Source: Nucisporomicrobium flavum (GTDB lineage: Bacteria; Actinomycetota; Actinomycetes; Mycobacteriales; Micromonosporaceae). From it: DNA of 64,000 bases. A model generated the notes under the pieces. That model saw only the letters and a list, made by a program, of their open reading frames with translations, ran no database searches and was not told the DNA's origin. Both the position numbers and the translations under genes were made by a program. Shown piece by piece: positions 25,401-32,479 of the stretch. Where the stretch lies: NCBI RefSeq assembly GCF_016464385.1, contig NZ_JADMLH010000021.1, positions 82,648 through 146,647 on the forward strand, written 5' to 3'. Each line of letters begins with the position of its first letter. Within the stretch, counting starts at the first letter, position 1.

Positions 25401-27679
25401 CGATCAAGGCCGCCGACGACAACAGCGGCCCGGTCGAGCCCGGCGACGACAGCGCCCAGGCCGAGCCCCGTGACCAGCCGGAAGCCGAGGCCGAGGTCGT
25501 CATCGACGTGCCGGTCGCCGTGGTGGACGCCGGGGATGAGGTCGTCGACGCCGAAGTCGTCGAGGCTGATGGTGCCGAGGCCGAGGTCGTCGCGGAACCG
25601 GTCGTCGTCGAGGTCGCTCCGGCCGTCGCCGATGTGCCCGCGGCCGCGGAGCCGCCCCTTGACGCCGAGATCATCGACGTTCCGGCGGGTGAGGCTGTCC
25701 AGGAGCAGCCTGCGGTCGATGGACAAGCCGAGCCGGTCGGAACGCCCAGTGACGAGGCCGCGGCAGGGGTCGCCGATCACGGCGCTGACGGCTCAGACGC
25801 TCAGCGGCCGGCGGACGAGGAGGGTGAACCGGCGGGTGGCGGGCTCGGGTGGTTGTTGTCGATGAGCGGGCTGGGTGCGGTCACGGCCGATCCGGATTCG
25901 ATTCCGGTGTCGCCCGCGGAGTCGCCCGTCAGCGCCGCGCCCGCTCCCGAGCCGGTCAGTGCCGCCCCGGTCCGGACGGACTGGTTCTCCCCCTCCGCGG
26001 AGAACCAGATCGTGACCCCTCGGGAGCCGAAGGACGACCCCGCCGGGACCGTGCCGGGCGAGACGGAGACCGCGGCGAGCGGACCCGTCGGCGGCGAGGC
26101 CCCTGCACAAAGCGAGCCGGCAGAACCAGACGAGCCGACAGAACCAAGCGAGCCGCAGGACCAGAGCGAGCCCGAAGACCAGGCCGAGCCCGAAGACCAG
26201 GCAGAAAGCGAGACGACAGAGCAGGCAGAAAGCGAGACGGCAGAGCAGAGCGAAGCGGTCCAGGCAGCGAGCCCGGACCGTACGGAGCAAGCCGTCCGCG
26301 CCCCGAGCATGCAGCTGCCCACCCTCTCCGTACCCCCGCCGCCGGAGCCCGAGCTCGAGCCCGTACCCGTCCTGGCCGACCCGGAACAGCTGCTGTCCGC
26401 GTACCCGTGGGAGGTTGATCCCGTCACCCTGCGCGAGACGGTGGCCGAGCCGGACCGGTTGCGGGCGTTGCGGGATCGGTTCACCGACCGGTTGGAGTAC
26501 GCCGAGCGTGACTCCGTCCGGGCGCGGTTGCTGAGTTTGCGGGCCGTGGTGAGCCGGCTGCTCGGGGAGTACGGCCGGGCGCTCGCCGACGGGCGGGAGG
26601 CGTTGCGCCATGCCGAGGCCACCGGGGAGCTGGGGCAGGTTGCCGTCGTGCAGGCCCGGCTGGCTCAGGTGCAGCAGTGGCGGGGCGATTTCGCCGAGGC
26701 CGACCGGTTGTACGAGGAGGCCAATTCCGTCGAGCTGCCCGGCCGGTTGCGGGCCGAGATGCATGTGAACGCCGGAAAGTCCTGTTATGAGCAGGGGCGG
26801 TATCTGGAGGCGTGCAACCATTTCGAGCTCGCGTTGGAGCTGCGGCGGGTCGAGGATCCCGATCTGGTCGCGCGGACCGAGGCGGCGCTCGATGCGGTGA
26901 TGGCTCGGGTGCAGGAGGCCGGGTGGGGTCCTTACCCGCGGTCGCGGGAGGAGATCCTGCAGCAGAGCCGTCCGCCGCAGCCGGCTTCCGACTACGAGAC
27001 CGGGCTTGTCGGGTACGCCGACAGCAACGGTGACGTGGTCATCGCGGAGTCGTTCGCCGACGCCCAGCCGTTCTCCGAGGGCGCCGCCTGGGTACGCCGC
27101 CCGCACGCCGCCGCGTGGGAGCTGATCGACGAGTCCGGGGCGCTGCTGATCGACGAGTCGTCGGCGTACCTGCAGGCCCTGCCGTTCACGGACGGCCTGG
27201 CGTGGGTGTCGCGCGATCCGGCCGGCGGGTGGTTCGCGGTGGACTGGCACAACCGGGTGATCGTGCCGGGCGGGTTCGACGACGTACGGCCGTTCCGGCG
27301 GGGGGTGGCACCGGTGCGGCGCGGCGGCTGGGGCGCGATGGACCGGCACGGGCGGGTCGTGGTGCACCCGAAGTACCGGGCGTTCGCGACCGAGTTGAGC
27401 GCGGGCGGGCCGGTGGACGGGTTCACCGAGGAGGGGCTGGCCGTCGTGGACGCCGGCGACCGGTTCGGCGTGGTGGACCGTACGGGCCAGCTGCGGGTGC
27501 AGCCGGTGCACGCGCGGCTGCTGATCCACCCGGCGGCGTTCCTCGTCGGTGACCGGGACGGGCGCTGGGGCGCGCTGGACCGTGACGGCGAGCCGCTCGT
27601 CGGCGTCACGTACCGCGATCCGGCCGAGGTGATGCAGGAGATCGAGCGGCTGATCCCGGACGACAGGCCGGTTCTGTAA
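22496..27679 (+). CDS. Giant Pro/Ala-rich protein with TPR-like and WG-repeat C-terminus
   Basis: 1727 residues. Residues 1-71 are a short folded-looking N-terminus (WVYEITWEWEPLPG); about 72-1280 are disordered and low-complexity: Pro/Arg/Ser-rich, then PPVSA repeats, APEPV repeats, PDAG repeats, nine-residue SDNDPAEPA repeats near 912-972, and Glu/Gln-rich tracts. About 1284-1490 is a helical TPR-like region (YGRALADGREALRHAEATG, AEADRLYEEANS). From about 1500 come five or six WG-type beta repeats (GLVGYADSNGDVVI, GWGAMDRHGRVV, RWGALDRDGEPL). No signal peptide or membrane helix is seen. Function unknown; it may be a scaffold or cell-envelope/cytoskeletal linker. The repeats are in frame throughout. 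Confidence 0.85.
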   Translation: MNGWSSHLGAGGWDDEPAWVYEITWEWEPLPGQRYPGDPGRRRAVHQPVYDASVAAEAAAAWDADFRAIAQASAPPAHHLSPTSAPPAHPLSPASAPPARPISPAAGRATVGRPPQPPPSWNGPEDSPAPARPAATPPPPPAPRRAEPSWNRPVPLPDRLPENDPRQSRPAANPRRPAGPPEAQRPGREPSPAPRQPASDEQFHDPRPPVSDNQFHGPRQTPPYRSAPPPQPTPRPAPPDARYPAPRPVPPDPRWAAPVDPRPGTPEPWVPPRSAPPSPAPEAWSPPAAGRSRPESAPSAGDGWSRPHSAPPAAEGWTRPEPAPRAGAGWSRPDSATPAPDGWSRPESAPPAAGGWSRPESAPPAVDRSRPESAPPAADRPRPESAPPVPDGWSRARPGTSAADMWAARSTPAEPRPGQHVPAPEPRVAPPYEGRQAASYTPPTDPRLAAPYSARRADPYAVPADPRPAAEAGQRSGAPYGMPEPPRRGAHSLEPPTDPRFPAPLQTPPPPRAPEPAPVRHASDPAGPETTQPIVPSAGWAAAASAPAETRPATPIPPVQPTQPVPTARPVPTTPPVSAAPAPTAPQAPPAPPVSAPPPVSAPPPVSAAPPVSAPPPVSAAPPLAARQPEPPVVRPVSAAPTPPVARPVSGTPVSYRVSPPTPAYEPQQAPTARELAAVQPEPVMAAPEPAAAAPEPVMAAPEPVMAAPEPVAAAPEPVLAAPEPVAAAPEPVMAAPEPAAAAPAPVMAAAEPVLAAPAATKPEPVTAAPDPGVAAPDAGPATPDAGPAAPDAGPAAPDAGLTTPETADVAPEPAVTDVGQPEPVVAEETPPARTETAEPTSPEANVPSPDNESPATNPAGPADGTVPPDPADADAGEPTTAASSVAVVERPADELREPGTVVEPSDSAADDSDPAEAAGDSDPAEPASDSDPAEPASDNDPAEPASDNDPAEPASDNDPAEPASDNDPIKAADDNSGPVEPGDDSAQAEPRDQPEAEAEVVIDVPVAVVDAGDEVVDAEVVEADGAEAEVVAEPVVVEVAPAVADVPAAAEPPLDAEIIDVPAGEAVQEQPAVDGQAEPVGTPSDEAAAGVADHGADGSDAQRPADEEGEPAGGGLGWLLSMSGLGAVTADPDSIPVSPAESPVSAAPAPEPVSAAPVRTDWFSPSAENQIVTPREPKDDPAGTVPGETETAASGPVGGEAPAQSEPAEPDEPTEPSEPQDQSEPEDQAEPEDQAESETTEQAESETAEQSEAVQAASPDRTEQAVRAPSMQLPTLSVPPPPEPELEPVPVLADPEQLLSAYPWEVDPVTLRETVAEPDRLRALRDRFTDRLEYAERDSVRARLLSLRAVVSRLLGEYGRALADGREALRHAEATGELGQVAVVQARLAQVQQWRGDFAEADRLYEEANSVELPGRLRAEMHVNAGKSCYEQGRYLEACNHFELALELRRVEDPDLVARTEAALDAVMARVQEAGWGPYPRSREEILQQSRPPQPASDYETGLVGYADSNGDVVIAESFADAQPFSEGAAWVRRPHAAAWELIDESGALLIDESSAYLQALPFTDGLAWVSRDPAGGWFAVDWHNRVIVPGGFDDVRPFRRGVAPVRRGGWGAMDRHGRVVVHPKYRAFATELSAGGPVDGFTEEGLAVVDAGDRFGVVDRTGQLRVQPVHARLLIHPAAFLVGDRDGRWGALDRDGEPLVGVTYRDPAEVMQEIERLIPDDRPVL
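24270..24365 (+). repeat. 18-bp tandem repeats encoding PPVSA(A/P)
   Basis: About five copies of an 18-bp unit with core CCGCCGGTTTCGGCC lie inside the giant WG-repeat gene and encode six-residue repeats. Third positions vary little, which suggests recent expansion. Confidence 0.8.
25229..25410 (+). repeat. 27-bp tandem repeats encoding SDNDPAEPA
   Basis: About six to seven copies of a 27-bp unit encoding nine residues; several neighbouring copies are identical at DNA level. The unit length is a multiple of three, so copy-number change keeps the frame. Confidence 0.85.
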
Positions 27680-27687
27680 GGAGCGGG

Positions 27688-27693
27688 TAGGGT
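27688..27693 (+). promoter_or_regulatory. Putative -10 element of the aldo-keto reductase gene
   Basis: TAGGGT lies 8 nt before the ATG at 27702. It is within 15 bp of the preceding stop codon; no Shine-Dalgarno is seen next to the ATG. Confidence 0.45.
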
Positions 27694-27701
27694 CGGCGGT
27701 C

Positions 27702-28700
27702 ATGGAGTTCCGTCACCTCGGCCGTTCCGGTCTCATGATCAGCGAGATCGCGTACGGCAACTGGATCACCCACGGTTCCCAGGTCGAGGAGGAGGCCGCC
27801 GCCGCGTGCGTGCGGGCCGCCCTCGACGTGGGCATCACCACCTTCGACACCGCAGACGCGTACGCCGGCACCGCCGCCGAGGAGGTGCTGGGGCGGGCGC
27901 TGAAGGGTGAACGCCGCGAGGGCCTCGAGGTCTTCACCAAGGTCTACTGGCCCACCGGCCCCGGCCCGAACGACCGCAGCCTGTCCCGCAAGCACGTCAT
28001 GGAGTCGATCAACGGGTCGCTGCGCCGGCTGCAGATGGACTACGTCGACCTGTACCAGGCGCACCGCTTCGACCATTCGACGCCGCTCGAGGAGACGATG
28101 GAGGCGTTCGCCGACATCGTGCACTCCGGCAAGGCGCTCTACATCGGCGTCTCGGAGTGGACCGCCGAGCAGATCCGCGCCGGCCACCGGCTCGCCCGGG
28201 AGCTGAAGTTCCCGCTCGTCTCCAACCAGCCGCAGTACTCGATGCTGTGGCGGGTCATCGAGGCCGAGGTCGTGCCGGCGTGCGAGGAGCTGGGGCTGGG
28301 CCAGGTCGTGTTCTCGCCGATCGCGCAGGGCGTGCTGACCGGCAAGTACGAGCCGGGCAAGCAGCCGCCGGCGGGGTCGCGTGCCACCGACGACAAGTCG
28401 GGCGCCCAGTTCATCCAGCGCCTGATGACCGACGAGGTGCTGACCACCGTGCAGAAGCTCAAGCCGCTCGCCGAGCAGGCCGGCCTGTCGATGGCCCAGC
28501 TCGCGGTCGCCTGGGTGCTGCAGAACAGCAACGTGTCCGCCGCGATCATCGGCGCTTCCCGGCCGGAGCAGGTGCACGACAACGCCAAGGCTTCCGGCGT
28601 ACGCCTGGAGGCGGACCTGATGGCGGCGATCGACGACGTCCTGGGCGACCTGCCCGAGCGGGACCCGGCGAAGACGGTGAGCCCCGAGCGCCGGCCCTGA
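27702..28700 (+). CDS. Aldo/keto reductase family oxidoreductase
   Basis: 332-residue NADPH-dependent reductase with a TIM-barrel fold. The catalytic tetrad can be read: Asp in TFDTADAYAG, the following Tyr, Lys in VFTKVYWP and His in YQAHRFDHS. The C-terminal NADP site shows AAIIGASRPEQVHDN. It resembles the Kv-beta/YghZ subgroup. The gene starts 22 bp after the WG-protein gene. Physiological substrate unknown. Confidence 0.93.
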   Translation: MEFRHLGRSGLMISEIAYGNWITHGSQVEEEAAAACVRAALDVGITTFDTADAYAGTAAEEVLGRALKGERREGLEVFTKVYWPTGPGPNDRSLSRKHVMESINGSLRRLQMDYVDLYQAHRFDHSTPLEETMEAFADIVHSGKALYIGVSEWTAEQIRAGHRLARELKFPLVSNQPQYSMLWRVIEAEVVPACEELGLGQVVFSPIAQGVLTGKYEPGKQPPAGSRATDDKSGAQFIQRLMTDEVLTTVQKLKPLAEQAGLSMAQLAVAWVLQNSNVSAAIIGASRPEQVHDNAKASGVRLEADLMAAIDDVLGDLPERDPAKTVSPERRP

Positions 28701-28707
28701 TCCGCCT

Positions 28708-28737
28708 CGTGGCCCGGTCCACAGGGACCGGGCCACG
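28708..28737. terminator. Bidirectional hairpin terminator
   Basis: Perfect 13-bp arms 28708-28720 and 28725-28737, loop ACAG, between the aldo-keto reductase and the convergent PepSY gene. Confidence 0.9.
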
Positions 28738-28750
28738 GCACCGGGGCCGC

Positions 28751-29086
28751 TCAGTCGTCGGCGGTCTTGCGCAGCACCGTGAAGGCCGCGTCCAGCTCCA
28801 CCTCCCATTCGGCGGCGTCGGCGGCCCGGACGTCCACCTCGTACGCCGCGTCGCCGTCGTCGCCGGCCTCGACCTCGATGACCGTCCCGCCGGGCACGGC
28901 CGTACGGGCGGCCGCCTCGGCCGACGCACGCTCGGCGGCGGTCAGCGTCCGCTCCACGGTGTCGGGGGCGTCGCGGGTGTCGGCCTGCGCCACCGAGGCC
29001 CAGGTGACGCCGCCCGCGGCGAGCGCGGCGACGGTGGCGACGGACACGATGGCGACGCGCTTGCTGCGGAGGGGGAACTTCTTCAT
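28751..29086 (-). CDS. PepSY-domain exported protein
   Basis: 111 residues: a signal peptide (KKFPLRSKRVAIVSVATVAALAAGG) and one PepSY-like domain with GGTVIEVEAGDDGDAAYEVDV. PepSY proteins are thought to act as inhibitors or sensors outside the membrane and often accompany two-component systems. It lies 88 bp downstream of the histidine kinase on the same strand, so it is probably a partner or target. ATG 29086 with AAAGG at 9 nt is chosen over the TTG three codons earlier. Confidence 0.8.
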   Translation of the reverse strand: MKKFPLRSKRVAIVSVATVAALAAGGVTWASVAQADTRDAPDTVERTLTAAERASAEAAARTAVPGGTVIEVEAGDDGDAAYEVDVRAADAAEWEVELDAAFTVLRKTADD

Positions 29087-29174
29087 CGTCGGCAACCTTT
29101 CTCGACTGGTCCGGATCGGTGCCCAGAGTGCCGGTCCCCCGCTGAAGCGACCCTGAACGAGTCTGAAAGCCCGT

Positions 29175-30518
29175 TCAGCCGCCGGGCAACCGGACCGTGA
29201 GGCGCGCGCCGCCCAGCTTCGCGTCGGACACCGCGACCGTCCCGCCGTGGGCGGCGACGATCTCGCGGACGATCGCCAGGCCCAGGCCGCTGCCGCCGGC
29301 GTCGCGGGCCCGGGCCTCGTCGAGGCGTACGAAGCGTTCGAAGACCTGTTCGCGGTGCTCGGGCGGGATCCCCGCGCCGTCGTCCTCGACGGTCAGCTCC
29401 ACCGTGCCGCCGGTCCGGCGTACCGCGACGGCGATCCGGCTGTCGGCATGCCGGGCCGCGTTGTCCACCAGGTTGCGCACCACCTGAGCCAGCGCGGCGG
29501 GGTCGCCGCTCACCCGGCCACCGCCGATGCCCGAGGTACCGACGGTCAGGCCGGGCCGGGTGACCCGGCGCGCCTCCGCCAGGGCCAGGTCGTCGACGTC
29601 GACGTCGCGCCGTACGCGGACCGCCGCGCCCTCGTCGGCCCGGGTGAGCAGCAGCATCTGCTCGACGAGGCGTTGCATGCGGGCCGACTCCTCGAGGACG
29701 GTCTCCGCCAGCTTCCCCTCGGGCATCGCGCGCGGATGGGCGTGGGCCACCTCGGCCGCCTGGCGGATGCCGGCGAGCGGGGACCGCAGCTCGTGGGAGG
29801 CGTCGGCGACGAACTGCCGCTGGCGATCGCGGGCGGCCTGGAGCCGGCCCAGCATCCCGTTCATCGTGCGGGCCATCCGGCCGATCTCGTCGCGGGACGG
29901 CGGCTCGGGCACCCGCCGGTCGAGCCGGTCGCCGGTGATCTCCTCGACCTCGCGCCGGATGCGCTCGACCGGGGCGAGCGCCCGGCCCACCACGGTCCAC
30001 GTCGTGGCGCCGACGAGCAGCAGCACCAGCGGCAGCCCGGCGGCCAGGGGCGTGACCAGCGCGGCGGACGAGGCGTCGACCTCCTCCAGCGACGCGCCGG
30101 CCGCCACCCGGTACGCCCGCCCGCCGGCCGTGACGTCTTCGGCCACCACGACGTACAGGTGGTCCGCGCCCGCCAGCCGGGCCTCGCCGGTGCCCCGGAC
30201 GGGCAGCGGCCCGGCGAGCGGCCGGGAGGACCGGACGACGGCGCCGCCCGCGTCGGTGACCTGCCAGACCACGTCGCCGGGCTCGTCGTCGTCCTCGCCG
30301 TCGGCGGGTTCCGCCACGGGCAGCCCGCCGGCCTCGATCTGGGCGGCCAGCGCGGCGACCCGCCCCTCGGCGGCCGACTCGGCGGCGTCACGCAGCGAGT
30401 GCCGCACCAGCGCCACGAGCGTGACACCGCCCGCGAGCAGGGCGATCCCCACGACCACCACGGCCACCGCCGTCGTCCGCATCCGCACCGAGGCACGGCT
30501 GCCGCGCCGGTCAGCCAC
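29175..30518 (-). CDS. Two-component sensor histidine kinase
   Basis: 447 residues. Two membrane helices (about 15-37 and 155-177) bracket a periplasmic sensor of about 115 residues with an acidic patch (EPADGEDDDEPGD), followed by HAMP (about 178-232), HisKA with phospho-acceptor His242 in ASHELRSPLAG, and HATPase_c with N box NLVDNAARH, G1 DDGAGI and G2 GGSGLGLAIV. The GTG start overlaps the response-regulator stop by 8 bp. The acidic sensor loop could bind cations or cationic peptides; this is inference. Confidence 0.93.
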   Translation of the reverse strand: MADRRGSRASVRMRTTAVAVVVVGIALLAGGVTLVALVRHSLRDAAESAAEGRVAALAAQIEAGGLPVAEPADGEDDDEPGDVVWQVTDAGGAVVRSSRPLAGPLPVRGTGEARLAGADHLYVVVAEDVTAGGRAYRVAAGASLEEVDASSAALVTPLAAGLPLVLLLVGATTWTVVGRALAPVERIRREVEEITGDRLDRRVPEPPSRDEIGRMARTMNGMLGRLQAARDRQRQFVADASHELRSPLAGIRQAAEVAHAHPRAMPEGKLAETVLEESARMQRLVEQMLLLTRADEGAAVRVRRDVDVDDLALAEARRVTRPGLTVGTSGIGGGRVSGDPAALAQVVRNLVDNAARHADSRIAVAVRRTGGTVELTVEDDGAGIPPEHREQVFERFVRLDEARARDAGGSGLGLAIVREIVAAHGGTVAVSDAKLGGARLTVRLPGG

Positions 30519-31188
30519 CGTCGCCGCCCAGGCGGTAGCCGGCGCCGCGCAGTGTCTGGATCGCCTGGCGGCCGTACGGCCGGTCGATCTTGTTGCGGAG
30601 GTGGCGGACGTACACCTCGACGATGTTCGGGTCGCCCTCGAAGTCGCCGCCCCACACCCCGTCGAGGATCTGCCGCTTCGACAGGACCTCGCCGCGGCGG
30701 CGGGCCAGCAACAACAGCACCGCGAACTCCCGGGCGGTCAGCTCGATCTCCGCGTCGCCGCGCCACACCCGGCGCGCGGACGGGTCGAGCCGGATGTCGC
30801 CGGCCTCCAGCAGCGCCGGCCGCTCCCGCGCACCCCGCCGGGCGATCGCCCGCAACCGCGCCACCAGGACGGGGAACGAGAACGGCTTGGTCAGGTAGTC
30901 GTCGGCGCCGGTGTCGAGGCCCTCCACCTGGTCCCACTCGCCGTCCTTGGCGGTCAGCATGAGGATCGGGGTCCAGTTCCGCTCCGCGCGCAGCGTCGCG
31001 CACACGCGGTAGCCGTTGACCTGCGGGAGCATCAGGTCGAGCACGATGGCGTCGTACTCGTTCTCCCGGGCGAGCCACAACCCGTCGACGCCGTCGTGGG
31101 CGAGGTCGACCGCGAAGCCCTCGGCCTCCAGACCCGCCCGCAGCGACTCCGCCAGCCGCTTCTCGTCATCGACGACGAGCACGCGCAT
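30511..31188 (-). CDS. OmpR/PhoB-family response regulator
   Basis: 225 residues: receiver with acidic Asp7/Asp8, phospho-acceptor Asp51 in VLDLMLP, Thr79 and Lys101 in LTKPFSF, then a winged-helix output domain (LTAREFAVLLLLARRRGEVL; VYVRHLRNKID). ATG 31188 has GGAGG 6 nt upstream, so the ten residues encoded before it are dropped. First gene of the RR-HK-PepSY group. Confidence 0.95.
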   Translation of the reverse strand: MRVLVVDDEKRLAESLRAGLEAEGFAVDLAHDGVDGLWLARENEYDAIVLDLMLPQVNGYRVCATLRAERNWTPILMLTAKDGEWDQVEGLDTGADDYLTKPFSFPVLVARLRAIARRGARERPALLEAGDIRLDPSARRVWRGDAEIELTAREFAVLLLLARRRGEVLSKRQILDGVWGGDFEGDPNIVEVYVRHLRNKIDRPYGRQAIQTLRGAGYRLGGDGG

Positions 31189-31258
31189 GGGCCACCTCCG
31201 GGCAGTCGGGACCACCATCGTGGCCCACCGGAGCCTGAACGCCCGCTGAAGGGAGGGC

Positions 31259-32077
31259 TCAGTCGCTCCAGAAGCGCATGTACGCCAGCCCCAGCTGCCC
31301 GAGGTCGTCCGGCAGTCCGATCAGCGCCCCGATCCAGCTCACCGCGTCGAAGAACCACACGTTGATGCGCGACTGCCAGAGCAGCACGAAGAGCATGATG
31401 AAGCCGTACGGCGCGAACAGGTCGTACGCGCGGCGGTAGGCGTCGTTGAGCCACGGCCGTACGACGTTGCCGCCGTCCAGCCCCGGCACCGGCAACAGGT
31501 TCAGCAGGCTGGCCGTGACCTGCAGGAAGGCGAGCGCCGCGAGGCCCAGCCAGAACGCGCCGTGCGGGCCCAGCGAGACCGTTCCGCCGCTGAACACGAG
31601 CGCGTCGTCGCCGGCGCCGAACGCGAACGGGGCCGCGAGCAGCAGCGCGAACACCACGTTGGTCGCCGGGCCGGCCGCGCTGATCAGCGACTCCCGGGCC
31701 TTGCTGCGGACGTACGCGTGGTCCACCCAGACCGCGCCGCCGGGTAGACCGATGCCGCCGAGCACGACGGCGACCAGCGGCAGCACGATGGACAGCAGCG
31801 GGTGCGTGTACTTGAGCGGGTTCAGGCGCAGGTAGCCGCGGTCGGCCACGCCCCGGTCGCCGGAGAAGTACGCGATCAGCGCGTGCGCGTACTCGTGCAG
31901 GCACAGCGACAGCACCCAGCCGGAGATGACCAGCAGGAACACGTCAACGCGGACGTTGCCGTACCCGGTCCAGGTCATCCACGCGCTGACCCCGACCAGC
32001 GCGAGGATGCCCACGAAGACCGGGCTGGGCAGGAAGGCGCTGCGCGGGGTGCCGCGGCTGAGCTGGAAGCTGCTCAC
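31259..32077 (-). CDS. Site-2 protease family (M50) membrane metalloprotease
   Basis: 272-residue polytopic protease with the zinc motif HEYAH at 61-65 inside a membrane helix and the third-ligand motif NLLPVPGLDGG at 193-203; both are intact. There is no PDZ or CBS domain, so it is the short rhomboid-like S2P type (as in M. tuberculosis Rv-type short S2Ps). Its GTG start overlaps the preceding small gene (GTGA). The substrate is unknown; the neighbouring two-component genes do not show a substrate. Confidence 0.9.
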   Translation of the reverse strand: MSSFQLSRGTPRSAFLPSPVFVGILALVGVSAWMTWTGYGNVRVDVFLLVISGWVLSLCLHEYAHALIAYFSGDRGVADRGYLRLNPLKYTHPLLSIVLPLVAVVLGGIGLPGGAVWVDHAYVRSKARESLISAAGPATNVVFALLLAAPFAFGAGDDALVFSGGTVSLGPHGAFWLGLAALAFLQVTASLLNLLPVPGLDGGNVVRPWLNDAYRRAYDLFAPYGFIMLFVLLWQSRINVWFFDAVSWIGALIGLPDDLGQLGLAYMRFWSD

Positions 32078-32271
32078 TCGGCCGGAAGCAGACTCATCTT
32101 GTAGTCGACCCGGTCGTCCTCGACCAGGCTGACCTGGGTGACCCCGGCGGCGGCCAGCTCGCGCCAGGCCTGGCCGATCCACGACTCGGCGTCGGCCTGG
32201 CTGCTGAACGTCTCGGCCGGGCCGGCCACGGGCTGCCCGTCGACGCCCTCGTACCGCCAACTCCACGGCAT
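32074..32271 (-). CDS. Small conserved protein (65 residues), unknown function
   Basis: 65 residues beginning MPWSWRYEGVDGQPV and containing FSSQADAESWIGQAWRELAAAG, an aromatic-rich alpha/beta fold. AGGAGG lies 8 nt before the ATG at 32271. It overlaps the M50 protease start by 4 bp, so the two genes are translationally coupled. Similar short proteins occur in actinobacteria, but I do not recognise a function. Confidence 0.75.
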   Translation of the reverse strand: MPWSWRYEGVDGQPVAGPAETFSSQADAESWIGQAWRELAAAGVTQVSLVEDDRVDYKMSLLPAE

Positions 32272-32333
32272 GCGGTCGTCCTCCTCGATGTGGCGGATGC
32301 TTGCGTCCCACCCTACGGTGTACCCGCCGCCGC

Positions 32334-32415
32334 GCCCGCCCGGGCGCGCACGCGCCGCTCCCGCGGGGGGCCGGCACGCGGAAGACGGCCGTGCCCGCCC
32401 GGGCGCGCGCACGCG
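32334..32415 (+). repeat. Direct repeat in the cobUT upstream region
   Basis: GCCCGCCCGGGCGCGCACGCG at 32334-32354 recurs at 32393-32415 with a 2-bp insertion. The 208-bp divergent gap 32272-32479 otherwise holds no gene, and no recognisable cobalamin riboswitch. Confidence 0.6.
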
Positions 32416-32479
32416 AGAACCGGGCGGACGGCAAGGGCCGGGCCGCATGATCGCCGGCGACGGATCTAAGGTACGGGGC

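Noticed and set aside
32272..32479. Cobalamin riboswitch upstream of cobUT
   Set aside because: No B12-box-like sequence could be found by eye; the gap contains only a GC-rich direct repeat.
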